Assembly: GCA_942492915.1 (NCBI GenBank)
Contig: OW818662.1
Span: 3,534,001 to 3,598,000 of the forward strand
Length of the DNA stretch: 64,000 nucleotides
Source: Turneriella sp942492915
GTDB lineage: Bacteria; Spirochaetota; Leptospiria; Turneriellales; Turneriellaceae
Direction of reading: 5' to 3'
The translations under genes were made by a program, and so were the position numbers. Every line of letters starts with the position of its first letter. The first letter of the stretch is position 1. Positions 26,742 through 35,306 of the stretch are shown in pieces. The notes below the pieces were generated by a model. That model ran no database searches. It saw only the letters and a list, made by a program, of their open reading frames with translations, and was not told the origin of the DNA.

Positions 26742-27362
26742 ATGAGGCTGACGCAGGCCGAAAGGCGACAGCAAACCCTGCAAAAACTGCATGAGGCTAC
26801 GGTTGAGTGCATAGTTAATAAAGGCTTCAGCCGCCTGACGACTGCCGACATTGCCGAAGCTGCCGACCTTTCGCAGGGCGCGCTCTTTCGTTATTACCCC
26901 ACCAAGACCGCCGCCGTGGCCGGCGCGACGCGCTACCTTTTCGACAAGGTGATTCGCGATTTCAACTGCCTGCTCGGCGAACCGTGCGAACCCAACCTCA
27001 TGAAGATCGTCGATGATCTTGAGGCCTGGTTCCATTCGGCGGATTTCATAGCGGTCTCAAGGCTTTTCGCCGAATCGTCGGCCGACGCCGAACTCAAAGA
27101 AGCAATTCAACCTATTATCGAGCAGCATCGCCTCAACACGCACGCGCTGATTGAGCAGGCTTTTCCCGCAGAATCGCAGGCAATGCTGCGCAGCGCCGCG
27201 CACGCCGTCATCTACCTGATGCAGGGCATCGCGACCGAAAAGCACCTGATCGCCGACGACTTCATCGAGCGCGACATCATGCAGCTCGTGCGCAACGCCG
27301 CCACGCTGTTGTCGCTGCAAAGTAACAGCATTCTACCAGATTCAATTAACGGGAGAAAATAA
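26742..27362 (+). CDS. TetR-family transcriptional regulator
   Basis: A 206-residue repressor. The N-terminal helix-turn-helix is clear (LTTADIAEAADLSQGALFRYYPTKTA, the family signature with FRYYPTK), and the C-terminal ligand-binding part is all-helical and variable. It overlaps the downstream sterol-desaturase-family gene by one base (TAATG), so the two are co-transcribed and this regulator probably controls that enzyme in response to a lipid or hydrophobic ligand. Palindromes at 26703-26735 are candidate binding sites. Confidence 0.9.
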   Translation: MRLTQAERRQQTLQKLHEATVECIVNKGFSRLTTADIAEAADLSQGALFRYYPTKTAAVAGATRYLFDKVIRDFNCLLGEPCEPNLMKIVDDLEAWFHSADFIAVSRLFAESSADAELKEAIQPIIEQHRLNTHALIEQAFPAESQAMLRSAAHAVIYLMQGIATEKHLIADDFIERDIMQLVRNAATLLSLQSNSILPDSINGRK

Positions 27363-28285
27363 TGGAGCAACTGATTCACTACATTAAAGAAGAGCCGACG
27401 ATTCTCGCGATTCCCTTCTACATCGTCACGATGGGCATCGAGAACCTGGCGCTCTGGCGAGCCGGCAAAGCGCACGAGGCGCCAGGGGCTGTGCGCGACA
27501 CGAGGTCGCTCCCCGCACAGCCCAAAGCCTACGAAGTCGCCGATACGGCAGCAAGCCTCTCGGGCGGGCTCGGTAGTCTCGTCGTGCGTTTTTTCTGGAA
27601 CTTTGTTTTTATCTGGCTCTTAAAGCTCTGCTACGACGCGGGCCCGAAACTTTTTGACGCTGCACCGATCTGGGCCGCCTGGATAGTTTTGGTCTTTCTC
27701 GACGATCTCGCTTTTTATTGGATGCACCGTGCGGCGCATGAGATCCGCTTTTTGTGGGGTACGCATGTGGTTCACCATTCGAGCCAGCGCTACCATTTGG
27801 CCACGGCGCTGAGGCAATCATGGACAGCGCCGATCATTGAAACGCCGTTTTGGTTGCCTGTAGCATTTGTCGGATTTCCCCCGCACTGGATTCTGATACA
27901 GATGTCGGTGAGTCTGCTCTACCAGTACTGGATTCACACAGAGACGATTCGTAATTTGGGGCCGCTCGAATATGTCATGAACACACCTTCGCACCACCGC
28001 GCGCACCACGGTTCAAACCCTGAATACATCGACACAAACTACGGCGGCATCTTCATCATCTGGGATCGCCTCTTCAAAACCTTCGTGCCCGAGGTTGCAC
28101 CCGTGCGCTATGGTCTCACCAAAAATCTGACGACGCATAACTGGTTCACGATTCAGTTTCATGAGTTTGCCGATATGTTTCGCGATGCATGGCGTGCGCC
28201 GACGCTTAAAGAAAAGCTGCGCCAGCTTTTCGCGAGCCCGACTGCACTCGCAGGCGGCGAGCCAGAGCCCGCCAGAACGAAATAA
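27362..28285 (+). CDS. Sterol desaturase / fatty acid hydroxylase family protein
   Basis: A 307-residue membrane di-iron enzyme. The eight-histidine pattern is present: HRAAHE, HVVHHSSQRYH and HRAHHG near residue 218, between membrane helices. Family members hydroxylate or desaturate sterols, fatty acids or alkylglycerol ethers using O2; the substrate here is unknown. The ATG is preceded by GGGAGA and overlaps the TetR stop, so the pair forms an operon. The C-terminal tail is Ala/Glu-rich and not conserved. Confidence 0.85.
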   Translation: MEQLIHYIKEEPTILAIPFYIVTMGIENLALWRAGKAHEAPGAVRDTRSLPAQPKAYEVADTAASLSGGLGSLVVRFFWNFVFIWLLKLCYDAGPKLFDAAPIWAAWIVLVFLDDLAFYWMHRAAHEIRFLWGTHVVHHSSQRYHLATALRQSWTAPIIETPFWLPVAFVGFPPHWILIQMSVSLLYQYWIHTETIRNLGPLEYVMNTPSHHRAHHGSNPEYIDTNYGGIFIIWDRLFKTFVPEVAPVRYGLTKNLTTHNWFTIQFHEFADMFRDAWRAPTLKEKLRQLFASPTALAGGEPEPARTK

Positions 28286-28294
28286 GATTCTTGC

Positions 28295-28311
28295 AGGGGC
28301 AGGTCGCCCCT
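28295..28311 (+). terminator. Short GC hairpin after the sterol-desaturase-family gene
   Basis: AGGGGC (28295-28300) and GCCCCT (28306-28311) are exact complements around AGGTC. There is no T-run. It lies 9 bases after the stop and is a weak terminator candidate. Confidence 0.35.
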
Positions 28312-28355
28312 CGATTCGCTTGCCGACACTGCTATGAGCTGTACACCTGCCGCGA

Positions 28356-29006
28356 GTGCGTCTACGTTCATGTTTGTTGGTCGCCACGCTTTACACTGCC
28401 TTTGCTACGGCTGTGTTCGCAACGGATGAAACTTCAGCGCAATCGTTTAGCATGCATGTCGTAGCCGGCTTCAACAGAATTATCAGTCGTGACGCGGTTG
28501 TCAGAGATAATACCGGCGCTGAAATCGGCGCGATTGCCTCATTACCATTTCATTTATGGCGCGAAGACCAAAATCTTGTCACATTCAGAGCGCAGTACAC
28601 GCGCTTTAGCAATGAAATTTCCCCTGACGGCAATTCGGGTAGCGAACCTGTCAGGTTGTTTTACCCGAGTCATTCACAACTTAAATTTGATTATAGGCAG
28701 ATCTTCAGCCTATGGGCAATCGATTTCAGCTTCGGCTTTGGTTATCAATTGCCGGTCTACAATGGCGTTTTGACACCACTGGGGCGGCTGACCTTTGCTG
28801 AAGCAACGGCAATCTATCCGCAGGCGCGTGAAATACTGGACAAGATCGGGCCGTCACATGCAATCTACGCGCGGTTCGGCATCGATCAGAAATTTCTCGA
28901 CGACGCGCTCATCGCTGGCATCGGTTTCGAAGTCAACGCCTGGGAAAACCCGAAGACCTTGCAACGCTTCAGCTTTAATTTTTATGCAGGGGCACGAGTA
29001 TGGTAA
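28356..29006 (+). CDS. Exported beta-barrel-like protein
   Basis: A 216-residue protein starting at a GTG, with a signal peptide (LRSCLLVATLYTAFATAVFA). The mature part is beta-rich, with alternating strands such as LVTFRAQYTRF, LKFDYRQIFSLW and IDFSFGFGYQLP, and ends in an aromatic residue (GARVW), so a small outer-membrane barrel is likely. It overlaps the next barrel gene by 7 bases; the two probably form a unit. No family is recognised. Confidence 0.6.
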   Translation: MRLRSCLLVATLYTAFATAVFATDETSAQSFSMHVVAGFNRIISRDAVVRDNTGAEIGAIASLPFHLWREDQNLVTFRAQYTRFSNEISPDGNSGSEPVRLFYPSHSQLKFDYRQIFSLWAIDFSFGFGYQLPVYNGVLTPLGRLTFAEATAIYPQAREILDKIGPSHAIYARFGIDQKFLDDALIAGIGFEVNAWENPKTLQRFSFNFYAGARVW

Positions 29007-30028
29007 AGTTATTACGTTCCACGCTAATTCTCGCAGCGCTGACGTCTGCTCTCAGTGCTGAAATCGAAGTTTATGACGCGACTTTCGACACGAGCGCGGT
29101 GAATGTTCAGAAAGCGCTGAATCTTCTTGATCGCGGTCTCGGCATCATCTTCTATAGCCTCGCTTCGGTTGCCGGCCAGCCGATTGTCAATTCTGCGGCT
29201 TTCTCAACAACTATCGGTAACCAAAGGCAAAGCAGCGCGCTTCCAAATTTCCAACTTGAACCCGCCGCTGCGTATATTCGACCCGACAGAATCGGGGCCG
29301 GTGGGCGTCTGAACTCATCTGTACTCTACGCAGCGAATATTGTGGCAGGCTTCAAGCTCAAAGAGAATCTCGGTATGCAGGTGCGTGCCATCTATGTGCC
29401 CGAGCTGAATTTCAGGCAATCGGGTGACGCGTATTCGTTTCAGCCGTTCAGTCTGGGGTTGTCGCTCAACCGCCTCGTCAAAAAAAATGGAGATGCCTGG
29501 TATAGTCCGGCTATCATCACGCCGCTCGATATTTCTTATATGCACGGCAGTTTCAACGCCGCGTTCAGAGACATCATACGCGATATTGAATTTGATCCTG
29601 ACGGCGACGCTTCTGCGTCTACAACCGCAAGAGGTGATTTTCGTTTTCGCGATGAGTTCAGGCTCAAGTGGGATGTCGTATCGTTCACAACTGGCCTCGT
29701 CATTTCAAAACCCTTTCTGCATATTTTTACGGGTCGGCTCGGACTTTTGGCATCGTTGCACACGGGAGCCGCAACTGTTGCAAATACGGTTACGGGTGAC
29801 TTTGTTGTTACCTCTTCGTCTTCGACGGGAACAGATACGATTCGTACGAATGACACAGCGACTATCGTTGCGCGCCAGAGCGCGACCTTCAGGCCACTGC
29901 TCGTTTCGAATCAGATCACCGCTGGGTTGGGTATCTTGCTGGGGCCGGTCTCGCTGAACGCCGATATTTCAAGAAACCTGCAGATTAACGCGACAGCCTT
30001 CATGGTGCAGGCAGGTTGCTGGTTCTAA
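29000..30028 (+). CDS. Outer-membrane beta-barrel protein
   Basis: A 342-residue protein with a signal peptide cleaved after ALSA (about residue 19). Mature strands alternate in polarity and the protein ends in QAGCWF, an aromatic C-terminus suited to barrel insertion. A Ser/Thr-rich loop (SSSSTGTDTIRTNDT) lies near residue 280. It overlaps the upstream barrel gene by 7 bases, suggesting translational coupling and a shared role. The function is unknown. Confidence 0.65.
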   Translation: MVKLLRSTLILAALTSALSAEIEVYDATFDTSAVNVQKALNLLDRGLGIIFYSLASVAGQPIVNSAAFSTTIGNQRQSSALPNFQLEPAAAYIRPDRIGAGGRLNSSVLYAANIVAGFKLKENLGMQVRAIYVPELNFRQSGDAYSFQPFSLGLSLNRLVKKNGDAWYSPAIITPLDISYMHGSFNAAFRDIIRDIEFDPDGDASASTTARGDFRFRDEFRLKWDVVSFTTGLVISKPFLHIFTGRLGLLASLHTGAATVANTVTGDFVVTSSSSTGTDTIRTNDTATIVARQSATFRPLLVSNQITAGLGILLGPVSLNADISRNLQINATAFMVQAGCWF

Positions 30029-30184
30029 CGCGCGAAGCCGATTGTAACGCAGTTTTGACTTGGTTATCGTTAGGATCAAGATCGGGATGCTGCCTGCTCG
30101 CCAGTTTGCATTGGACCACAATTTTGAAGAAAAGGTTTGCGCAAGTGTTGCAGGGTGTCACAATCGTACTTCGAGGTTTTTGGA

Positions 30185-30928
30185 ATGTTCAATTTTTACA
30201 GAGTTCTTGCGGCCGCAGTAGCCCTGATCGTGCCTTTATCCGGGCCCGGTCTACCTGAAGTGCCGCTGCGGCAAATTACCCTGGCTACCTTGCAGGATTC
30301 ATATGAAATGTATGCGTCTGAAAAGATTCTTGAAGCGGCGTACCTGAAATTAGGCTATCGACTGCGCATACAAAAGTATACAGGAGACATTGCCCTAAAA
30401 AAATCCGAAGCGGGTGAAGTTGATGGCGAAGTACATCGTATCGACGGTTTAGAGCGGGACCACAAGAATCTGATACAGATAAGTGTCCCAATAAATTATT
30501 TTGACTTGGGTATATATTCTCTTCAATCGGGACTGCACCCTAAATCAATATCCGATTTGGAGAATTTTCGTGTGGGTATTGTGCGCGGTGTGGTCGCCTC
30601 GGAACGCAGCAGCAGCAATCACTCGAAAATATTCCGCGTTGATAACTACTTGGCCTTGTTCGAACTGCTGCCCAAAAAAGAAGTCGATGCTGTCTATGCC
30701 ATCACAATTAACGCTGAACGTATACTGCGAAAAATGAATGCGCGTGGGATATACCGCAATGTGATACTCGAAAGCCACCTGTGTTACCATTACTTGCATC
30801 GCAAGAATGCGTTTTTAGTTCCTAAAATAACAGAGGTACTGCGCGAGATGCTACGTAGAGGCGAGGTTCAGCAGATCAGACAAAGAGCGAATGCCGAAAT
30901 GATTGCTGGAAAGTCGGTAATTCAATGA
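30185..30928 (+). CDS. Periplasmic solute-binding protein, family 3-like
   Basis: From the ATG at 30185, preceded by CGAGG, the protein is 247 residues with a signal peptide (MFNFYRVLAAAVALIVPLSG). The mature part resembles family 3 substrate-binding proteins: a TLQDSYEMYASEKILEAAYLKLGY opening lobe, a GEVDGEVHRIDG segment and a hinge-like SISDLENFRVGIVRGVVAS. No ABC permease is adjacent. Instead its stop overlaps the adenylate cyclase ATG by 4 bases, so its likely job is to deliver a ligand signal to the cyclase sensor domain. The region is AT-richer than its surroundings. Confidence 0.75.
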   Translation: MFNFYRVLAAAVALIVPLSGPGLPEVPLRQITLATLQDSYEMYASEKILEAAYLKLGYRLRIQKYTGDIALKKSEAGEVDGEVHRIDGLERDHKNLIQISVPINYFDLGIYSLQSGLHPKSISDLENFRVGIVRGVVASERSSSNHSKIFRVDNYLALFELLPKKEVDAVYAITINAERILRKMNARGIYRNVILESHLCYHYLHRKNAFLVPKITEVLREMLRRGEVQQIRQRANAEMIAGKSVIQ

Positions 30929-32406
30929 TCTTCTCTCCGATGTGGAGAAAAAAGATCCAATGGAACATGATGTTAATCATGACCGGGATGATTTGCTTGG
31001 TCTGTACTGCGGCATTTCTTCTGCTTTATCACGTGGTACTTGACCAGACGAAGAACCAATTGCAAGAACTCGCCCGTTCCCAAGGCCGATTGATTGAAGC
31101 CATCGGGAAGTCAGATGCGATACGATCGTTGCAGCCTGGTGACGCAAGTCGAGCCCGAACTCTCTCGCAGGTCAGAGAATCTCATAATGCTTATGCGGGG
31201 TTCGGCCAAACAGGCGAGATTGTGCTCGGAGAAAGAACTGGAAATCAGATACATTTTCTGCTCCATGAGCGCAATAACAACATGAAGATACCAGATTCAG
31301 TCCCATGGATTGAAGATAAGGCTGTGCCGATGTATCGCGCCCTCTCGGGACAGTCGGGTGTAATCACCGGCAAGGATTATAACGGCACTGTAGTCATTGC
31401 GGCATATGAATACCTTGAATTTATGCAATTGGGCATAGTTGCGAAGATGGCGATTTCGGAAATCCGCTATCCCTTTTTTCATGCAGCTCTGATTACTGCT
31501 CTCATGGGTATCGCGTCTCTTTTGCTAGCGTTTTATTTACAGAGCCGCCTGGTTAATCCGATGGTACAGGAGATGTTTTTGCTGAATGATCAATTGGGCC
31601 AGCGGGAAGTTAAACTGGCGAATCTCTCCAACCAACTCTCTAAATATCTATCACCACAGGTTTATACGAGTCTATTTGAAGGTAAATCTAACTCAGGCAT
31701 ATTTACGCGCCGAAAGAAGTTAACAGTATTCTTTTCGGATATTGTAGGTTTCACGGCACAAACGGAAAGTCTAGAACCAGAAGATATGAGCCACCTGCTC
31801 AACAGCTATCTAAATGCGATGGCCGAGCTGGTAATCCGGTTCGGCGGTACCCTTGATAAGTTTATAGGCGATGCGGTTTTGGTTTTTTTTGGAGACCCGG
31901 AAACGCTAGGGCTCAAAGAAGACGCGGCAGCCTGCCTCGATATGGCGATCGCCATGCGTGAGACAATTGAGACTTTGAAATTACAATGGAAAGATTACGG
32001 TTTTGGTCAGGATTTTGCCGTACGCATGGGTGTAACCAGCGGTTTTTGCACGGTGGGTAATTTCGGAAGTGAGAGCCGAATGGACTATACAATTATCGGC
32101 AATCAGGTAAATTTAGCTGCACGGTTTGAAGCCAACGCCGCACCGGGGCAATTGCTTATATCCCAAGAAACATACCATTTGGTACAAGACCTTTTTGACT
32201 GTGAACCAATGCCTGCAATCAACGCCAAGGGTTTTAGTAGACCCATGCCAGCTTGGCAAGTCATCGGGCGACGCAATCAGACGCGAACGTCTGTTTTCGA
32301 AATCAGCGGCGCTGGTTTTGAAGTGTCAATTGATCCACAGAGAGTCGCCGCGAGTGATAGGCAGAAACTTCGGGAAGTTCTTGAGAAGGCCCAAAAATCC
32401 ATTTAG
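30925..32406 (+). CDS. Class III adenylate cyclase with periplasmic sensor domain
   Basis: A 493-residue membrane protein that makes cAMP from ATP. TM1 (about 12-34) and TM2 (about 186-208) enclose a periplasmic Cache-like domain; a short linker leads to the catalytic domain. All class III catalytic residues are visible: metal-binding Asp272 (FFSDIVGFT) and Asp316 (KFIGDAVLVFF), adenine-selecting Lys312 and Asp387 (MDYTIIG), and the transition-state pair Asn396/Arg400 (NLAAR). It is translationally coupled to the periplasmic binding protein upstream. A dual cNMP-binding protein lies 2 kb downstream. Confidence 0.9.
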   Translation: MIFSPMWRKKIQWNMMLIMTGMICLVCTAAFLLLYHVVLDQTKNQLQELARSQGRLIEAIGKSDAIRSLQPGDASRARTLSQVRESHNAYAGFGQTGEIVLGERTGNQIHFLLHERNNNMKIPDSVPWIEDKAVPMYRALSGQSGVITGKDYNGTVVIAAYEYLEFMQLGIVAKMAISEIRYPFFHAALITALMGIASLLLAFYLQSRLVNPMVQEMFLLNDQLGQREVKLANLSNQLSKYLSPQVYTSLFEGKSNSGIFTRRKKLTVFFSDIVGFTAQTESLEPEDMSHLLNSYLNAMAELVIRFGGTLDKFIGDAVLVFFGDPETLGLKEDAAACLDMAIAMRETIETLKLQWKDYGFGQDFAVRMGVTSGFCTVGNFGSESRMDYTIIGNQVNLAARFEANAAPGQLLISQETYHLVQDLFDCEPMPAINAKGFSRPMPAWQVIGRRNQTRTSVFEISGAGFEVSIDPQRVAASDRQKLREVLEKAQKSI

Positions 32407-32489
32407 AATCAAGCCAGAAATTTCAATAATCTGTCCTCTTTCTGGTGCCAAAGATATTGACGCGCGAAATTCTAAACTCTTCGGAGTCC

Positions 32490-33056
32490 ATGCGCATTTG
32501 CCTGCTAACAATATTCGCGGCCGTCTTCTCTATTCATTGCAAAGCGGTCTCGCTTGCACCAAAGCCAGATCTTCAAGGTGATATGATGTTGCGTGAGCGA
32601 TACAAGGCCTACGAAAGCGCAAAGATCGAATTTTCACGCGGGCTTTTTAAGCAACCCTTCATCGTGGCTGGGAAGGATTTTAACGCCAGAGGTGTTGAAC
32701 CGCTCTTTGATCAACAATTTGTAAATGCCGACTCCAAATCGAAGTTCAAGGCCGGGTTACAATATCAAGCCTTCGGTAGCGGGTTTGGCTTGGCTGGTGC
32801 CACTTTGGGAATATACGGCGTCGCCGCGGACAGTTCAGACAGTGGCGGCAGCCAAAATCAATTGGGATTTTATCTCGGTGCGTTCGGGGCTTCCCTTGTG
32901 GGTATGATACTGCAGGGCGTTGGCTCGGGCATGGTTGGCGATGCGGTAGACAGTTACAACAATTCGTTGAAATTAAAAGCGGTTCCTGAGCTGGCTTTCA
33001 ATCGCAACTCGATTGAAATTCGTAACTACGCATACCTTGAACACCGACTACAATAA
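32490..33056 (+). CDS. Small exported protein, possibly a lipoprotein
   Basis: From the ATG at 32490 the protein is 188 residues with a signal peptide (MRICLLTIFAAVFSIHC). Cysteine follows FSIH, which fits the relaxed spirochaetal lipobox only loosely. Two glycine-rich hydrophobic segments (FGSGFGLAGATLGIYGVAA and LGAFGASLVGMILQGVGSGMVG) could span a membrane. An upstream TTG at 32445 is less likely. It lies just after the cyclase in the AT-rich islet and is convergent with the FadL-like gene. No family is recognised. Confidence 0.55.
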   Translation: MRICLLTIFAAVFSIHCKAVSLAPKPDLQGDMMLRERYKAYESAKIEFSRGLFKQPFIVAGKDFNARGVEPLFDQQFVNADSKSKFKAGLQYQAFGSGFGLAGATLGIYGVAADSSDSGGSQNQLGFYLGAFGASLVGMILQGVGSGMVGDAVDSYNNSLKLKAVPELAFNRNSIEIRNYAYLEHRLQ

Positions 33057-33090
33057 ATTCAGAAAAGCGCGCTAATAGTCTCGGCTGTAG

Positions 33091-34395
33091 CTAGAACTCG
33101 TAGCTCGAAGTAAGCAGTGCGCCAAGGGCTAAGGTGCGTACGTTGCTGACGTTGCCCACGGTCGAGTCGGTCTGTTGCTGGCCGTCGGCATAGAGGTAGA
33201 AAGCCCCAAGCCCCGTGCGGACGTTTTCATCAGAATATATAACACCGGTCGAAAATAGATATGTTGTCGTTCTCGTGCGGCCAACGTATATAGGCTCAAC
33301 CGCCGGGACCGCCGATGGCAAAATCGCACCTCCTGCAAGAATACTCCACGCTTTACTTAGAACGATTTCTGTCCCAGTTGAAAATCGTAACGTAGTCTGT
33401 AGGTAATAATTTCCCGGACTCGAAGCACCCGGTAATTCTTGAAAAGAAATGGGAAACTGTAGGTTTGCGTCGAAGTACCAGCGTAGATTTTCCAGCAGCG
33501 AATAAGAAATGCCGATTGCCAGTTCAGCGGGTCTGTAGAAGTAATAATCCAGTGCAGATCTATCTTCTGTAACAATATTCTGCGTCGCCCCAACATATGT
33601 TCGGGAAGATTGGTAATATGAGCCTGAGCCGTTGATACGAATTCCCGGCGGGGAAAATTTTAAACCAAGAGAAAGGTTCGTTATGGGCTTGATAAAAATG
33701 CCAACTACACTTTCAACACTATGCGCAGCACCCTCGATATTCGTGATACCGGTCTGTTCTGCAGAATTCGTACCGGACACAACGCTACCTATGACGCTGA
33801 TAGCAGAGTGCCGTGCGTATCTTGTCCCATATAGAGAAAGACCGATTCCGTATTTTTCACGCCAGACACGTGCAATTGTTGCACCGATCCAAAGATCCTG
33901 CTCTTTGTTGTTAAACTGGATAACGGCGTTATAGTTGGTGAGTGAGACTCTTTGCAGGGTCCCGATTTCACTGAATTCTGGAACAAGTACCGAAATAGCC
34001 AGAGTCGTCGATCCCCATCGATAGATACTTACCGCAGAGTTAGGCACCGAATTGAACCCCGATAGTTCGACGCTTTGGCTTTCACCTCCGAATCGTACTA
34101 ATGGATCGAAATTAACCCAACTGTTAAAGTATAAATTTCCGCTGAGAGCAATTTTGTTGCGTTCAACAAATGCAAGCGCACCTGGATTAAACAATACGGC
34201 CATCGAACTGCGACCATCGGCGACGGCCGTATTCGCCATGAAAGCCGATCGGTCACCAATCGGCAGATATCGTCCGTTTGCAAGATCCGCAGAAACGGGG
34301 GCGGTAAAAACAGCCACGAAGAAGAAACGCGCGAGATTTTGAAACACCGCAGAATCGTTTCGGCTCGCATCTGTAATGCGCACGAAGACTGTCAA
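33091..34395 (-). CDS. FadL/OMPP1-like outer-membrane protein
   Basis: A 434-residue barrel resembling the FadL/OmpP1 long-chain-fatty-acid transporter family: an N-terminal plug-like region with SSMAVLFNPGALAF (compare the family NPA motif), many amphipathic strands and an aromatic C-terminus (SSYEF). The first possible start is a TTG at 34395 that overlaps the upstream cNMP-binding gene; a GTG at 34347 would give a shorter signal peptide (NLARFFFVAVFTAPVSA). It is translationally coupled to the two-CNB protein gene and may be under its control. Confidence 0.65.
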   Translation of the reverse strand: MTVFVRITDASRNDSAVFQNLARFFFVAVFTAPVSADLANGRYLPIGDRSAFMANTAVADGRSSMAVLFNPGALAFVERNKIALSGNLYFNSWVNFDPLVRFGGESQSVELSGFNSVPNSAVSIYRWGSTTLAISVLVPEFSEIGTLQRVSLTNYNAVIQFNNKEQDLWIGATIARVWREKYGIGLSLYGTRYARHSAISVIGSVVSGTNSAEQTGITNIEGAAHSVESVVGIFIKPITNLSLGLKFSPPGIRINGSGSYYQSSRTYVGATQNIVTEDRSALDYYFYRPAELAIGISYSLLENLRWYFDANLQFPISFQELPGASSPGNYYLQTTLRFSTGTEIVLSKAWSILAGGAILPSAVPAVEPIYVGRTRTTTYLFSTGVIYSDENVRTGLGAFYLYADGQQQTDSTVGNVSNVRTLALGALLTSSYEF

Positions 34396-35234
34396 ATCTC
34401 TGAATCTACAATCATATGGCTTTCAACGATCGCAATTGTCAGTACCATATTCTGGAAGAGTGAGTATGCGAGATGCTGATCGAGATGACTCAGCTTTGTC
34501 AGAATATCTTCATCAAGTGCAACCAATTTAGCCGTGGATTTTCCCGCCTTCGCGATCAGAACATGGCCTTGATTGTCAGAGCTTTTCAGGAAACCAAATA
34601 AGGAGCCGGGTTCGAGACTAATGACAAGCGAGTCATCGCGCCAGTACTGTTCAATTTGCCCTTCGACAAGAAGATAGACATCGGTGTCGATATCTTTCTC
34701 ATTGTCAAATAGCGTCTTTCCTGGCGAAACATATCGGTTTCGCATCTTGTTTAAATATTCCAGTGTGACGAGATTTTGTCGCCGTATGGAAATGAATTTT
34801 TCAGATGCCGATGGCCCGAACATTGCATCGAGGTCAATGGCAGAGTCGGGCTTTTTAATTCGGTGCGCCGGTACAGAGCGTAAGCGATTCAGCGTTAGGG
34901 TAAATAAGCGACCGAGAAACTTGTTGTCCTCGCGCAAATGGCGCAGAAAGTCCGCCTCAGTCAGCGTCAATATCGCAGTCTCAGAGTTGCCCGCTCGCGC
35001 GCCCTCAAAACGGGGTATACCTATAATCGACGAAAGACCGAAAAAGGCCCCGGGCTGGTATGTTGCAACGGGGCGTGATTTCTCACCAGCGCCTGCGTGA
35101 AACGCTTCGACGTTACCTTTTAAGACAAGGCAAACACCGTCGTCGCTCGGCGCACCATGTTCAAAAATGGTTTCGCGCGGTTTATAGCGTCGCGCAACAA
35201 CTTCGTTTGCCCGGACAATATCTGCAAGTGACAT
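34392..35234 (-). CDS. Protein with two cyclic-nucleotide-binding domains
   Basis: From the ATG at 35234 the protein is 280 residues (an upstream TTG is also in frame). Two CNB beta-barrels are visible: residues ~1-115 (RETIFEHGAPSDDGVCLVLKGNVEAF, then PGAFFGLSSIIG) and ~150-255 (GKTLFDNEKDIDTDVYLLVEGQIEQY, then PGSLFGFLKS). Neither phosphate-binding cassette shows the classical FGExA-x-R of strict cAMP binders, so affinity is uncertain. No DNA-binding helix-turn-helix follows, so it is not a normal CRP. It is near the adenylate cyclase and coupled to the FadL-like gene. Confidence 0.75.
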   Translation of the reverse strand: MSLADIVRANEVVARRYKPRETIFEHGAPSDDGVCLVLKGNVEAFHAGAGEKSRPVATYQPGAFFGLSSIIGIPRFEGARAGNSETAILTLTEADFLRHLREDNKFLGRLFTLTLNRLRSVPAHRIKKPDSAIDLDAMFGPSASEKFISIRRQNLVTLEYLNKMRNRYVSPGKTLFDNEKDIDTDVYLLVEGQIEQYWRDDSLVISLEPGSLFGFLKSSDNQGHVLIAKAGKSTAKLVALDEDILTKLSHLDQHLAYSLFQNMVLTIAIVESHMIVDSEI

Positions 35235-35306
35235 GCAGGCCAAGAGGTTAACCGTGTTCAAGTATGCAATAACAAATCGGACAAAGCCTGCCCATTTTAT
35301 ACGCAC

